DNA of 64,000 bases from Phenylobacterium sp. (GCF_022402485.1 NZ_JAKRSA010000020.1:62001-126000), one strand, 5' to 3'; positions 1 to 9,559 are shown, counted from the stretch's first letter. The notes: generated by a model from the letters alone, not told the origin. Numbers and translations are program-made.

Positions 1-281
1 GCCACGATGTGTGGCTCGGCCATGGCGTAACGATCCTCCCTGGCGTCACTGTGGGCACCGGCGCAGTTGTCGGGGCCGGCGCAGTGGTGTCCAAGGATGT
101 CGCCCCCTTCACCATCGTGGGCGGGGTACCGTCCAAGCCGATCCGTGAGCGCTTCCCCAAGGCGGTGCAGGACGGCCTTCTCGCGATCGCCTGGTGGGAC
201 TGGGACCATGAACGCCTCGCCGACGCCCTCGACGACTTCCGCGCCCTCGACGCTGACGCCTTCGTTGAAAAATACGCCTGA
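1..281 (+). CDS. Hexapeptide-repeat acetyltransferase, phosphonate-operon type (5' truncated by window edge)
   Basis: Frame is open to the window start (HDVWLGHGVTILPGVTVGTGAVVGAGAVVSKDV); left-handed beta-helix hexapeptide repeats and C-terminal PFTIVGGVPSKPIR motif; directly followed by phnN. Confidence 0.8.
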   Translation, partial: HDVWLGHGVTILPGVTVGTGAVVGAGAVVSKDVAPFTIVGGVPSKPIRERFPKAVQDGLLAIAWWDWDHERLADALDDFRALDADAFVEKYA

Positions 282-828
282 GCGCGGTTGGCTGGTTCTG
301 GTGGTCGGCCCCTCGGGGGTCGGCAAGGATACCTTGATCGATGGGGCCCGCGCGGCCCTGGCCGATAACCCCCAGGTGGTTTTTCTCCGCCGGGAGATTA
401 CGCGCCCGGCCGAGGCCGGCGGAGAGGACCACCAGCCGATCAGCGAGACGGAATTCCAAAGTCGCCAGGCGGCCGGCGCATATCTGCTGTCCTGGACCGC
501 GCACGGGCTTTGCTACGGCGCGCCAGCCTCAGCCTTGAAGGATCTGACCCAGGGCCGCACGGTGGTGGTCAATGTCTCCCGCGGCGTGATCGATGAAGCG
601 CGGCGGCTCTATCATCCTGTCCGCGTGATTGCGGTGAGCGCAGATCCCGATCAGCTCGCCGAGCGGCTTCGTCAGCGGGGCCGGGAATCGGCGGCGGAAG
701 TCGTTGATCGCATCGCCCAAGCCCAGGCCTACGACGTGACCGGGGATGACGTGGTCGCATTAAAAAACGACGGCTCACGAGAAGCCGGCGTCATGGCTAT
801 GATAAGAGCCATAATGATTGAGCCTTGA
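265..828 (+). CDS. phnN: Ribose 1,5-bisphosphate phosphokinase PhnN
   Basis: Guanylate-kinase-like P-loop LVVGPSGVGKDTLI, REITRPAEAGGEDH motif; phn context. Start uncertain (TTG 265 or upstream ATG 208, which would overlap the acetyltransferase gene). Confidence 0.88.
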   Translation: MKNTPERGWLVLVVGPSGVGKDTLIDGARAALADNPQVVFLRREITRPAEAGGEDHQPISETEFQSRQAAGAYLLSWTAHGLCYGAPASALKDLTQGRTVVVNVSRGVIDEARRLYHPVRVIAVSADPDQLAERLRQRGRESAAEVVDRIAQAQAYDVTGDDVVALKNDGSREAGVMAMIRAIMIEP

Positions 829-891
829 GTCTGGAGCCGTCCCGCCAGCCTGCTAAGAGGGCGGCCCCTGTGTCCGCGTTAGGAGCCGCCC

Positions 892-1866
892 GTGGTCGAC
901 TCACTGCAAATGGCCCTGACCAATCTGCTGACCCCGGCCATTCTGTTTTTCCTGCTGGGGTTTGGGGCGGGCTGGTTCAAGTCCGACCTGTCGATCCCCG
1001 AGAGCACGGCCAAGACCCTGGCCCTGGTGCTGATGCTGTCCATTGGGTTCAAGGGCGGGGTTGAGGCGGCCCGGGCGGGGATGAGCCCGGACTTTCTCAA
1101 GGCCGCTGGCGTCGGCCTGATCCTCAGCTTCGGCATTCCAGTTATCGCCTTCGCCATACTGAGGGTCATCAGCCGGCTGGACCGCACCACCTCGGCGGCG
1201 ACTGCGGCGCATTATGGCTCGGTCTCCATCGTCACCTTCGTGGCCGGCACCGAGTTCCTGCGGGTCAGCGGGGTGCCGTTCGGCGGGTACATGGTCGCGG
1301 TGGTGGCCCTGATGGAAACCCCGGCCATTCTCTCGGCCTTGATCCTGGCCGGCGGGGGCGCAGCCGGCCGCCAGGGCCTGCGCGGTGAGCTGTTCCGCGA
1401 GGTGGCCCTGAACGGCTCGGTCGTCCTGCTGATCGGCGCCTTCCTGGTCGGACTGCTCAGCGGCGACGCCGGCATGTCCAAGTTGGAGGTGTTTGTCGGC
1501 CCCGTCTTCCAGGGGGTGCTGGTGCTGTTCCTGCTCGACATGGGGCTGGTAGCGGCCAGGCGTCTCAGCGCGGCCAGGTCCCTGACCTTACCCTTGATCG
1601 CCTTTGCGATCTTCATGCCGCTTTTGTCGTCGGTGCTGTCCCTGGCTCTATCCCTGGCCCTAGGCCTGTCGGTAGGTAATGCTGCGGTCCTGGCCATTCT
1701 GGCGGCCAGCGCGTCTTACATCGCGGTGCCTGCCGCCATGCGGATCGCCCTGCCGGACGCCGATCCCGGCGTCTATCTGACCTTGTCCCTGGCTGTGACA
1801 TTCCCCTTCAATCTGGTCTTCGGTATTCCCCTCTATACGGCGGCCACCGCCGCCCTCCTCGGGTGA
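892..1866 (+). CDS. SbtA-like sodium-dependent bicarbonate transporter family protein
   Basis: About 10 hydrophobic segments; LTPAILFFLLGFGAGWFKSDL...IGFKGGVEAA...AHYGSVSIVTF pattern typical of the SbtA/DUF897 family. Confidence 0.85.
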   Translation: MVDSLQMALTNLLTPAILFFLLGFGAGWFKSDLSIPESTAKTLALVLMLSIGFKGGVEAARAGMSPDFLKAAGVGLILSFGIPVIAFAILRVISRLDRTTSAATAAHYGSVSIVTFVAGTEFLRVSGVPFGGYMVAVVALMETPAILSALILAGGGAAGRQGLRGELFREVALNGSVVLLIGAFLVGLLSGDAGMSKLEVFVGPVFQGVLVLFLLDMGLVAARRLSAARSLTLPLIAFAIFMPLLSSVLSLALSLALGLSVGNAAVLAILAASASYIAVPAAMRIALPDADPGVYLTLSLAVTFPFNLVFGIPLYTAATAALLG

Positions 1867-1871
1867 GATCC

Positions 1872-2180
1872 ATGCAACTGTCGAAGCGCAAGAAGCTGGA
1901 AATCATTGTCGAGGCCCCGGTGCTGAGGCGCGTCGAGGGCTTTCTGGCCGAGGCGGGCGTGCGCGGCTGGACCGTGCTGCCGAGCCTGGCGGGCAGCGGT
2001 GACAGCGGGGGCTGGCGCAGCGGCGACTTCACGCCGGGCCAGGAAAAGCGGCTGATCTTCGCCCTGGTCACCGCCGAGGTGGCTGAGCGCGTCCTCGAAC
2101 GCCTGGCGGATTTCTTCGCCGACTATCCCGGCGTCGCCGCCGTTTCCGACGTGGAAGTCATGCGCGGCGACAAGTTCTAG
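1872..2180 (+). CDS. PII-like signalling protein (SbtB-like)
   Basis: Short PII-like fold sequence (KKLEIIVEAPVLRRVEGFLAEAGVRGWTVLPSLAGSGDSGGW) immediately downstream of the SbtA-like gene. Confidence 0.75.
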   Translation: MQLSKRKKLEIIVEAPVLRRVEGFLAEAGVRGWTVLPSLAGSGDSGGWRSGDFTPGQEKRLIFALVTAEVAERVLERLADFFADYPGVAAVSDVEVMRGDKF

Positions 2181-2182
2181 GG

Positions 2183-2887
2183 TCAGGCCGGCGCGGGTTC
2201 CGGGGCGAAACCGAACCGTTCGACCACTTCGAAGGGGGCCTCGCGGTCAGCCTGCCGATAGATGGCCACGCTGTTGAAGCGGTGGGGGCCGCTCACATAG
2301 GCAAACAGCTGGCTCAGGGTCTCCAGCACCCGGGTGCGCACGGCGTCATCGGCGATGCCGCTGGTCAGGGTCATATGGAACCTGAAGTCGTCGAAGATAT
2401 AGGGATAGCCCCATTCCAGCATCCGCGCGTCCTGGGCCGGCGACAGCTGCGCCCTCCGGCGCCGGGCGATGTCGGCCTCCGACAGGGGCGCGCGGAACGG
2501 GTCGAAATCCCGCACGCAGGCCTCCGCCAGGGCGTCCATGGCCTCGCAGGGATCGTTCAGCCGAAACGCCAGGAAACGGCCCAGGGCCTGGGGCGAGATC
2601 GAAGCCTCAAAGGGCGCGCGTCGTCCCGCAAACCCCTCGGCAAAGTCCAGCAGGTCGCGTTCGCCCGCCCCATGGGCGAGCTCGAACGGTGCCTTCAAGG
2701 TGGCGTGAAAGCCGTAGCCCCTTGGGCTCGCGGTCAAGGCGTCCAGGTCGAGGTCGGCCAGGGCCGGGGTGGCCGGCCGGACGCAATCGACCTTGCGGTG
2801 CGGATCGCGGCCGAGCCAGGCGCAGGCCAGGTCCCAGAGGTCCCCTTGCGGATCAGGGGCGTAGTAGACGGCGTAGCGGGGGCTCAT
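2183..2887 (-). CDS. DUF1045 / 2H-phosphoesterase-like phosphonate metabolism protein
   Basis: Two HxT/S-type motifs (GFHATLKAPF and FHMTLTSG); adjacent to phnM with 4-bp overlap. Confidence 0.82.
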   Translation of the reverse strand: MSPRYAVYYAPDPQGDLWDLACAWLGRDPHRKVDCVRPATPALADLDLDALTASPRGYGFHATLKAPFELAHGAGERDLLDFAEGFAGRRAPFEASISPQALGRFLAFRLNDPCEAMDALAEACVRDFDPFRAPLSEADIARRRRAQLSPAQDARMLEWGYPYIFDDFRFHMTLTSGIADDAVRTRVLETLSQLFAYVSGPHRFNSVAIYRQADREAPFEVVERFGFAPEPAPA

Positions 2888-4026
2888 GCCACCCGTGCGC
2901 CCTGACGCCAGACCTCGACCGGAACCGGCCAGCCCTGGCTGCGACGGGAGACCCGCACCAGGTCAGCCCGCTGGCCCACGGCGATCTCGCCGCGATCAGT
3001 CAGGCCAAGGCTGCGGGCCGGGGCCGCGCTCACCGTGGCCATGGCGGCCTGCGGCGACCAGCCCATGTCGTCGATCAGCATGAAGGCGGAGCGGAGCATG
3101 GAGAGGGGCACATAGTCCGAGGCGAGGATGTCGAGCACGCCAGCCTGGGCGCTCTCACGGGCCGACAGATTGCCCGAATGCGAGCCGCCGCGCACGAAGT
3201 TCGGCGCGCCCATGGCCACGAACATGCCCAACTCCCGCGCCTTCTGGGCAGCGGTGAGGGTCACGGGAAACTCGGCGATGATGCAGCCGTCGTCGTGGGC
3301 TTCTTCCACGTGCTCCAGGGTCTCGTCATCATGGGCGGCGAGTGGCAGTCCATATTCCCTGGCAAACGCCACCACCTTACGGCGATTGTCGAAGGCGACG
3401 CCGGGGTCGCGGCCGGAATGACGGCGCGCCATCATTTCCTCGATCTCGTCGGCGCTGCGGCCAGCCGCCACCATGCGAGCCTGGAGCCGGTCTACATTGG
3501 CGGTCTGCCGCTGGCCCGGCGTGTGGTCCATGATCGACAGGAGCTTCAGCCGCAGGCTGTCGGCGTGCGGCTCCAGCAGGTTCAGGAGCTCAGGATTGGT
3601 CACTTCGCAGCGCAGGTGCAGCAGGTGATCGGCGCGCAGGGCACCGTCGGCCTGGGCCTGATCCATACCGGCGATCATCGGACCCAGGGCCTCACGCCGC
3701 TCCAGACCATCCTTGCGCCCATGCAGGCTCAGTGAGTCCAGCACGGTGGTGATGCCCGCCGTGACGCATTGGCCGTCGTGGGCCAGCGCCGCCCCATAGG
3801 CGTCCCAGAGGGCGCCTGGACGGGGCTGATAGTGCTTCTCGAGGTTGTCGGTGTGGATGTCCACCAGACCCGCCACCAGCACATCGCCGGTCCAGTCGAT
3901 GACGCCTGCGGGGCAGGCGGCCTTGGCCTCCACGGCGGCGATGACGCCGTCGCGGAGCACCAGTTCGGCGGCGACCATGCCGCTTGGCGTGATCACCTGG
4001 TCAGAGAAGATGCGTGTCTCGGTCAT
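2884..4026 (-). CDS. phnM: Alpha-D-ribose 1-methylphosphonate 5-triphosphate diphosphatase PhnM
   Basis: Amidohydrolase fold; DIHTDNLEKHYQPRPGALWD, MDHTPGQRQ, AAHDDETLEHVEEA motifs; start set at ATG 4026, not the longer ORF. Confidence 0.93.
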   Translation of the reverse strand: MTETRIFSDQVITPSGMVAAELVLRDGVIAAVEAKAACPAGVIDWTGDVLVAGLVDIHTDNLEKHYQPRPGALWDAYGAALAHDGQCVTAGITTVLDSLSLHGRKDGLERREALGPMIAGMDQAQADGALRADHLLHLRCEVTNPELLNLLEPHADSLRLKLLSIMDHTPGQRQTANVDRLQARMVAAGRSADEIEEMMARRHSGRDPGVAFDNRRKVVAFAREYGLPLAAHDDETLEHVEEAHDDGCIIAEFPVTLTAAQKARELGMFVAMGAPNFVRGGSHSGNLSARESAQAGVLDILASDYVPLSMLRSAFMLIDDMGWSPQAAMATVSAAPARSLGLTDRGEIAVGQRADLVRVSRRSQGWPVPVEVWRQGARVA

Positions 4027-4028
4027 GG

Positions 4029-4733
4029 TCAGGCCGCCGCTTTGAACTGCGCCACTTCGAACAGTCGGCTGGCCACGGCGTCGCGCACGTCGAGATCGTG
4101 GAAAATGCCGATCATGGCCGCGCCTTCGGCCAGGGCTTCCTGGATCAGCCGCACGACGATGGCCCGGTTCTCCGCGTCCAGGGAGGCTGTGGGTTCGTCG
4201 AGCAGCAGGACCGGGTACTTGCGGATGAAGCTGCGGGCGATGTTCACCCGCTGCTGCTCGCCGCCAGAAAAGGTGGCGGGTGGCAGGTCCCAGTGGGCCT
4301 GGGGCAGCCGAAGGGCCGACAGCAGCTCGCTGGCCCGTTCCTTGGACTCTTCGAACGACACGCCGTTCTCCAGCAGCGGCTCCATGACCAGCTGCAGGGT
4401 CGGCACCCGGGGAATGACCCGCAGGAACTGTGAGACATAGCCCAGCGTCCGGCGGCGGACCTCCAGCACCTCGTGGGGGCTGGCCTGGGTAATGTCCACA
4501 TAGGTGCCATCGTGCCAGACCTTCACCGAACCCACGGTTGGCAGATAGTTTCCGAAGATGGAGCGCATCAGGGTGGACTTGCCGACGCCGGACTCTCCGG
4601 CCAGCACCACGCATTCGCCGGCGGCGACCTGAAGGGTCAGGTCCTGGAAGACCGGGATGGTGGCCTGCTCCGCATTGTGCAGCACGAAGGTTTTGGCCAG
4701 GTCTTCGACGATGATCAGGGGTTTGTCGGTCAT
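4029..4733 (-). CDS. phnL: Phosphonate C-P lyase system protein PhnL (ABC ATPase-like)
   Basis: Walker A GESGVGKSTL, signature FSGGEQQRVNIA, Walker B VLLLDEPTASLD; phn operon order. Confidence 0.93.
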   Translation of the reverse strand: MTDKPLIIVEDLAKTFVLHNAEQATIPVFQDLTLQVAAGECVVLAGESGVGKSTLMRSIFGNYLPTVGSVKVWHDGTYVDITQASPHEVLEVRRRTLGYVSQFLRVIPRVPTLQLVMEPLLENGVSFEESKERASELLSALRLPQAHWDLPPATFSGGEQQRVNIARSFIRKYPVLLLDEPTASLDAENRAIVVRLIQEALAEGAAMIGIFHDLDVRDAVASRLFEVAQFKAAA

Positions 4734-4737
4734 GGCT

Positions 4738-5535
4738 CTAGATCTGCAGGACGGAGGAGACGAGGAGCTGGGTGTAGGGATGCTGGGGATCGTCCAGCAC
4801 CTGGTCGGTCAGGCCGGTTTCCACCACCTCGCCGCCCTTCATGACCATTAGGCGGTCAGCCATCAGCCGGGCCACGGCCATGTCGTGGGTGACGATGATC
4901 ACCGCCAGGCCCAGGTCCCGGACCAGTTCGCGCAGCAGGTCGAGCAGGCGCGCCTGCACCGATACGTCCAGGCCACCGGTAGGCTCATCCATGAACACCA
5001 GGCGCGGGCCATGGATCAGGTTGCGGGCCACCTGGATGCGCTGTTGCATGCCGCCGGAGAAGTTGCGCGGCTTGTCATCGATCCGGCGGGTGTCCAGCTC
5101 GACCCGGTCCAGCCAGTCGATGGTCGACTGGCGCATCTGCCCATAGTGGCGCGCCCCCAGGTTCATCAGCGGCTCGGCCACATTGGCCCCACCAGAGACC
5201 CGCATGCGCAGGCCATCACGTGGGTTCTGGTGGACGAAGCCCCATTCTTCGCGCTGCATCCGGCGCCGGTCCGGCTCTGACAGGCCGTAGATGTCGGTCA
5301 GGCCGAACCGGCGGGTGTCAAAGCGGACCTCGCCAGCGGTCGGCGTCAGCTTGCCGGAGATGCAGTTGAGCAAGGTGGTCTTGCCCGACCCGCTTTCACC
5401 AACAATGCCCAAAACCTCGCCGGGCCGCAGGTCAAAGGCCACGTCGCGGCAGCCCAGGACATGGCCGTACCACTTGGTCAGGCCCTCGACGCTGAGCAGC
5501 GGGGCGGGCGCAATTCTGCCAGGGATGGCGTTCAT
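4738..5535 (-). CDS. phnK: Phosphonate C-P lyase system protein PhnK (ABC ATPase-like)
   Basis: Walker A GESGSGKTTL, FSGGMQQRIQVARNL, FMDEPTGGLDVSVQARLLDLLR; phn operon order. Confidence 0.94.
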   Translation of the reverse strand: MNAIPGRIAPAPLLSVEGLTKWYGHVLGCRDVAFDLRPGEVLGIVGESGSGKTTLLNCISGKLTPTAGEVRFDTRRFGLTDIYGLSEPDRRRMQREEWGFVHQNPRDGLRMRVSGGANVAEPLMNLGARHYGQMRQSTIDWLDRVELDTRRIDDKPRNFSGGMQQRIQVARNLIHGPRLVFMDEPTGGLDVSVQARLLDLLRELVRDLGLAVIIVTHDMAVARLMADRLMVMKGGEVVETGLTDQVLDDPQHPYTQLLVSSVLQI

Positions 5536-6461
5536 TCGGCGGGCTCCTTCAGGGCGGCGTCCTGATCGAGGGCGTGGCCGGCCATGGGGCCCACATGGCC
5601 CGCAGCCCGGCGTTCGGCGCAGTGGTGGCTGTCGGAGCAGACGAACATCTTGTCGCCGGCGTCATCGAGGATGACCTCGTCCAGATAGGAGTCCTCGGCC
5701 CCGCACAGGGCGCAGGTCTCCTCCCAGGTCTGGGTCTCGAAAGGATAGTCCTCGAAATCCAGGCTGCGGACGCGGGTGAACGGCGGCACCGCATAGATGC
5801 GCTTTTCCCGGCCAGCGCCGAACAGCATGACGGCTTCGTTCTGGGCCATCTTCGGATTGTCGAACTTGGGGATCGGCGAGGGCGACATCAGGTAGCGCTC
5901 CTCCACCATCACCGGATAGCCGGCGGTGGCGGCGATGCGCCCATAGGCTGAGATGTTTTCGTAGAGCGAGACGTACTGCAGACCGTATTCCTCATAGGCG
6001 TGCATGGCGCGGGTCTCGGTCTCCCGAGCCTCCAGACCGCGCAGGGGTTCGGGTTGCGGCACCTGATAGACCAGGACCTGGCCTTGCTTCAGGGGCTTTT
6101 CCGGGATCCGGTGACGGGTCTGGATGATGGTCGCCTCGCCCGTATCCTCGGTGGTGGCCACGTCAGCCACATTGGCGAAGAACCGGCGGATGGAGACGGC
6201 GTTGGTGGTGTCGTCGGCACCCTGGTCGATGCACTTATAGACATCATCAGGCCCGATGATCGCCGCGGTCAGCTGGATGCCGCCAGTGCCCCAGCCATAG
6301 GGCACGGGCATTTCCCGCGAGCCAAAGGGCACCTGGTATCCGGGGATGGCCAGGGCCTTGAGGATCGAACGGCGGATCATCCGCTTGGTCTGCTCATCGA
6401 GGTAGGCGTAGTTGTAATAGCGCTCGGGCGCATTGGCGAGAGCCGGGACAGGCGTACTCAT
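5532..6461 (-). CDS. phnJ: Alpha-D-ribose 1-methylphosphonate 5-phosphate C-P lyase PhnJ
   Basis: YNYAYLDEQTKRMIRRSILKALAIPGYQVPFGSREMPVPYGWGTGG; Cys-rich CALCGAEDSYLDE...CSDSHHC. Confidence 0.96.
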   Translation of the reverse strand: MSTPVPALANAPERYYNYAYLDEQTKRMIRRSILKALAIPGYQVPFGSREMPVPYGWGTGGIQLTAAIIGPDDVYKCIDQGADDTTNAVSIRRFFANVADVATTEDTGEATIIQTRHRIPEKPLKQGQVLVYQVPQPEPLRGLEARETETRAMHAYEEYGLQYVSLYENISAYGRIAATAGYPVMVEERYLMSPSPIPKFDNPKMAQNEAVMLFGAGREKRIYAVPPFTRVRSLDFEDYPFETQTWEETCALCGAEDSYLDEVILDDAGDKMFVCSDSHHCAERRAAGHVGPMAGHALDQDAALKEPAE

Positions 6462-7567
6462 TCTGCGGCTTCCTTCAGGGCGGCGCGGCGCTCGAAGTGC
6501 TCCTTGCGGAGCCGGCGGATCAGTTGCAGGTCGGCCTGGAAGTCCACGTAGTGGGGCAGCTTCAGGTGCTGCACGAAGCCCGAGGCCTCCACATTGTCCG
6601 AGTGATAGAGGACGAACTCCTCGTCCTGCACGGGGGCGTCGGCCTGTTCGCCCACTTCCCGGTGACGCAGGGCGCGGTCGACAATGGCCATGCTCATGGC
6701 CTTGCGCTCGCAGTGGCCAAAGGTCAGACCGTAGCCCCGGGTGTACTGCGGCGGACGTTCAGCCGAGCCGGCAAAGCCTGACAGCATGGTGCATTCGGTA
6801 AGGGTGACTTCGCCGATCTCGATGGCAAAGCCCAACTCGTCTGGCACATACTCCACGGCCACTTCGCCCATGCGGATCTCGCCGCACAGTGGGTGGGTCG
6901 AGCCCCAGCCGCGCTGCGAGGAATAGGCCAGGCTGAGCAGGAAGCCCTCGTCGCCCCGGGCCAGGGCCTGCAGGCGCTGGTCCCGGTCGGCGGGGAACTT
7001 CATCGGCTGGCGGGTCAGGTCGTAGGGCTCGGGCGCCTCGTCGGTGCGCACGTCATGCTCCAGCAGGTCCTCATGCCGGAACACCGAGGCGATGTTGGGC
7101 ATGGGATAGGCCTGGGGCTCTTCGGCCTGGGGCGCGGGCTCGGGCGGCGCGCCGCCTTCAGCGGCCAGGGCGAAGTCCAGCAGACGATGGGTGTAGTCGA
7201 AGGTCGGGCCAAGCACCTGACCGCCGGGAATGTCCTTGAAGGCGGCCGAGACGCGGCGGCGGACCGCCATGGCTTCGGTCTCCACCGGCAGGGACGCACC
7301 GAAGCGGGGCAGGGTGGTGCGATAGGCCCGCAGCAGGAAGATCGCCTCGGGCAGGTCGCCCCGGGCCTGCTTCACCGCCAGCGCGGCCAGGTCGCGGTCG
7401 TAGCAGGAGCCTTCGCTCATCACCCGGTCGACGGCCAGGGACAGCTGCTCACGCACCTGCGCCACTTCCAGCTCGTGGACGCCAGGATCACCCCGGCGAT
7501 CTTCGGCGAGCCACTGGTGGGCGTGGGTGATCGCCTTCTCGCCGCCTTTGACGGAAACATAGGCCAT
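6458..7567 (-). CDS. phnI: C-P lyase core complex subunit PhnI
   Basis: MAYVSVKGGEKAI start, RAYRTTLPRF, HPLCGEIRMGEV..TECTMLSGF motifs; start set at ATG 7567. Confidence 0.95.
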   Translation of the reverse strand: MAYVSVKGGEKAITHAHQWLAEDRRGDPGVHELEVAQVREQLSLAVDRVMSEGSCYDRDLAALAVKQARGDLPEAIFLLRAYRTTLPRFGASLPVETEAMAVRRRVSAAFKDIPGGQVLGPTFDYTHRLLDFALAAEGGAPPEPAPQAEEPQAYPMPNIASVFRHEDLLEHDVRTDEAPEPYDLTRQPMKFPADRDQRLQALARGDEGFLLSLAYSSQRGWGSTHPLCGEIRMGEVAVEYVPDELGFAIEIGEVTLTECTMLSGFAGSAERPPQYTRGYGLTFGHCERKAMSMAIVDRALRHREVGEQADAPVQDEEFVLYHSDNVEASGFVQHLKLPHYVDFQADLQLIRRLRKEHFERRAALKEAAE

Positions 7568-7568
7568 G

Positions 7569-8186
7569 TCAGCCTCCCTTGATCTGAGCGGTTGTGGTGC
7601 GGGGCAGGGCCAGCAGCCGGTCATCGGCCACCAGCAGAACGTCGACGCCGAACTGGAACTGCGCCTGATTGGTCTCGAGCTGGCTCCAGAAGTCCTGGGG
7701 CAGGCCCTGGGGCGCGATGTCGGTAGTGGTCTGGATGCCGGGCCCGCTGAGGGTCACGGTCGGACCGCCCTCCAGGGCCGCGATCTGCAAGATCACCGTG
7801 GTGGAGCGGTCGGGGTATTTGGCGTCGCCCTGGTTGAAGGCCGCCAGGGCCGGGGCCTTGGCGATGTCGGTGACCAAGGCGAATGCGGCGTCCTGCGACT
7901 TGAGGGTCAGCGGGCAACCGCAGTGGAAGCGAAGCCAGGCCTCGGCTTCTGACTCGGCCAGGGCCGGGTCCAGCCAGACCAGGGTCTCAAAGTCGAACAG
8001 GGTCAGGGCCACAGCACCGGCGGCCTTGGCCACACCGGCTGGTGCCTTTGGCGCGCGGTCGAAGCGGGTGATGCGGCCTGGACGGGCCATGCACTCCATC
8101 ACCTCACGGAACACCGCCTGGCTCTCCCGGACGGGATCAACAAAGGCCGGGGCGATGCGGCTGAGATCGAGGGTTGCGAGGCTCAT
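7569..8186 (-). CDS. phnH: C-P lyase subunit PhnH
   Basis: FREVMECMARPGRI motif, LTLFDFETLVWLD; operon position. Confidence 0.93.
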   Translation of the reverse strand: MSLATLDLSRIAPAFVDPVRESQAVFREVMECMARPGRITRFDRAPKAPAGVAKAAGAVALTLFDFETLVWLDPALAESEAEAWLRFHCGCPLTLKSQDAAFALVTDIAKAPALAAFNQGDAKYPDRSTTVILQIAALEGGPTVTLSGPGIQTTTDIAPQGLPQDFWSQLETNQAQFQFGVDVLLVADDRLLALPRTTTAQIKGG

Positions 8187-8656
8187 TGGGGGCCTCGGGT
8201 GCGGACCATGGTGAAGAAGTCGACCTTGGTGGCCGCAGCCTTGCGGGCGGCGGTGTCCCGGCGCTCGGCCTGGGCTCGGGCCAGCTTGGCCACCACCGCG
8301 CCTTCCACCGCTGGACGCAGGGCCGGCGCCTGCATCATGGCGTCGACCGCGGCGGCCAGTTCGGCATGGCGGCGATCACGGCCGGCGACGTAGCCGATCC
8401 CGGTCTCGCCGCTCTCCAGCCGGACCGCAGCCCGGGTGACGGTCATCTCGCCCATGTTGAAGGCGTCGCCCGCCCCACCCATGCGACCGCGCACCAGCAC
8501 CAGGCCGGTCTCCGGGGCCCGCAGGGCCGAATAGGACGGCCGCTCGGACAGGGCATCCCACGCCGCGCTGACCTCGCCAGGCTGAGCCTTGGCCAGGATC
8601 GACAACCACTGGCGGCGCTCATCGCCCGCCGCCTTGTTGACCGGATCGACCGGCAT
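8183..8656 (-). CDS. phnG: C-P lyase subunit PhnG
   Basis: RQWLSILAKAQPGEV, ETGLVLVRGRMGGAGDAFNMGEMTVTRAAV, GYVAGRDRRHAELAA motifs. Confidence 0.94.
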   Translation of the reverse strand: MPVDPVNKAAGDERRQWLSILAKAQPGEVSAAWDALSERPSYSALRAPETGLVLVRGRMGGAGDAFNMGEMTVTRAAVRLESGETGIGYVAGRDRRHAELAAAVDAMMQAPALRPAVEGAVVAKLARAQAERRDTAARKAAATKVDFFTMVRTRGPQ

Positions 8657-8810
8657 GCGTCACCTCGACAAGTAAGTAAAATGTTGTATTCGTCTTATGC
8701 ATTGGGTATTCGAAAGCCGAAATGGCGACAACAAACCAAGTATGAAACTTATTTTACAGTAGTAAAACTTGTCTAGGACATCCGACTTAGACTGATCACG
8801 AGGTGGTGGA
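8657..8810. promoter_or_regulatory. Divergent phnG/phnF promoter region with inverted half-repeats
   Basis: AT-rich 154-bp gap between divergent genes; ATTTTAC...ACTTGTC present at 8751-8773 (+) and, more compact, on the minus strand at 8667-8682; GTCTA-N12-TAGAC at 8771-8792. Confidence 0.55.
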
Positions 8811-9530
8811 ATGTCAGGTGGAATGCCGTTGTGGCGCGAGATCGCCCAGTCCCTGGAACAGCAGATCCGGTCGCGTGAACTGACGCCCGGCGACAAACTT
8901 CCCACCGAACACGAGCTGTCGCGGCAGTTCATGGTCAATCGCCACACAGTGCGCCGGGCCCTCTCGGATCTGCAGGAAAAGGGAATCGTGGAGTCGACCC
9001 AGGGCCGCGGCAGCTTTGTTCGCCGTCCCTCCCGTCCAGCCCGCCTGCAGCGCCGGCCGCGCTTCACCGAAGCCGTGCTGAAGAATGGCGGGGAGCCCAC
9101 CACCCAGGTTCTGAAGCTGGAGGTGCGTCCCGCCACCGGCCCCGTCGCCGAGGCCCTGGGCCTGAAGATTGGCGCGCCGGTGATCTTCATGGAGCGGCGA
9201 CGCTTTGTGGACGGCGAGCCCACCGGCCATGGCCTGCACCACTTCAGCTTCGAGCGCTTCCCGACCTTCATCGAGATGTACAAGGTGCGCGGCACCATCA
9301 CCCAGACCCTGCTCGACAGCGGGGTGCCCGACTATACCCGCCGCAAAACCTCCATCTCGGCGCGCCTGCCGACTCCGCAGGAGGCTGAGCTGCTGCACGT
9401 GCCCCGGCATGTGCCCCTGCTGATCCGCAGGTACGTCAATGTGGATGGCCTGGGCCGGCCGCTGGAATTCGGCGAGTCCCGCTCCACCAGCGAGATCGAA
9501 ATCATCTTCCAGGACCCCGAGCGGGACTGA
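8811..9530 (+). CDS. phnF: GntR/HutC-family regulator PhnF
   Basis: wHTH N-terminus ELTPGDKLPTEHELSRQFMVNRHTVRRALSDLQEKGIV plus UTRA-like effector domain; divergent from phnG. Confidence 0.93.
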   Translation: MSGGMPLWREIAQSLEQQIRSRELTPGDKLPTEHELSRQFMVNRHTVRRALSDLQEKGIVESTQGRGSFVRRPSRPARLQRRPRFTEAVLKNGGEPTTQVLKLEVRPATGPVAEALGLKIGAPVIFMERRRFVDGEPTGHGLHHFSFERFPTFIEMYKVRGTITQTLLDSGVPDYTRRKTSISARLPTPQEAELLHVPRHVPLLIRRYVNVDGLGRPLEFGESRSTSEIEIIFQDPERD

Positions 9531-9559
9531 TTTGTCTTAAGTAATTCCAGGAGAACAGC

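Noticed and set aside
4027-4614. N-terminal extension of the ORF containing phnM (2884..4614)
   Set aside because: Extension is out-of-frame read-through of phnL antisense/alternate frame; phnM starts at ATG 4026 with the expected N-terminus.
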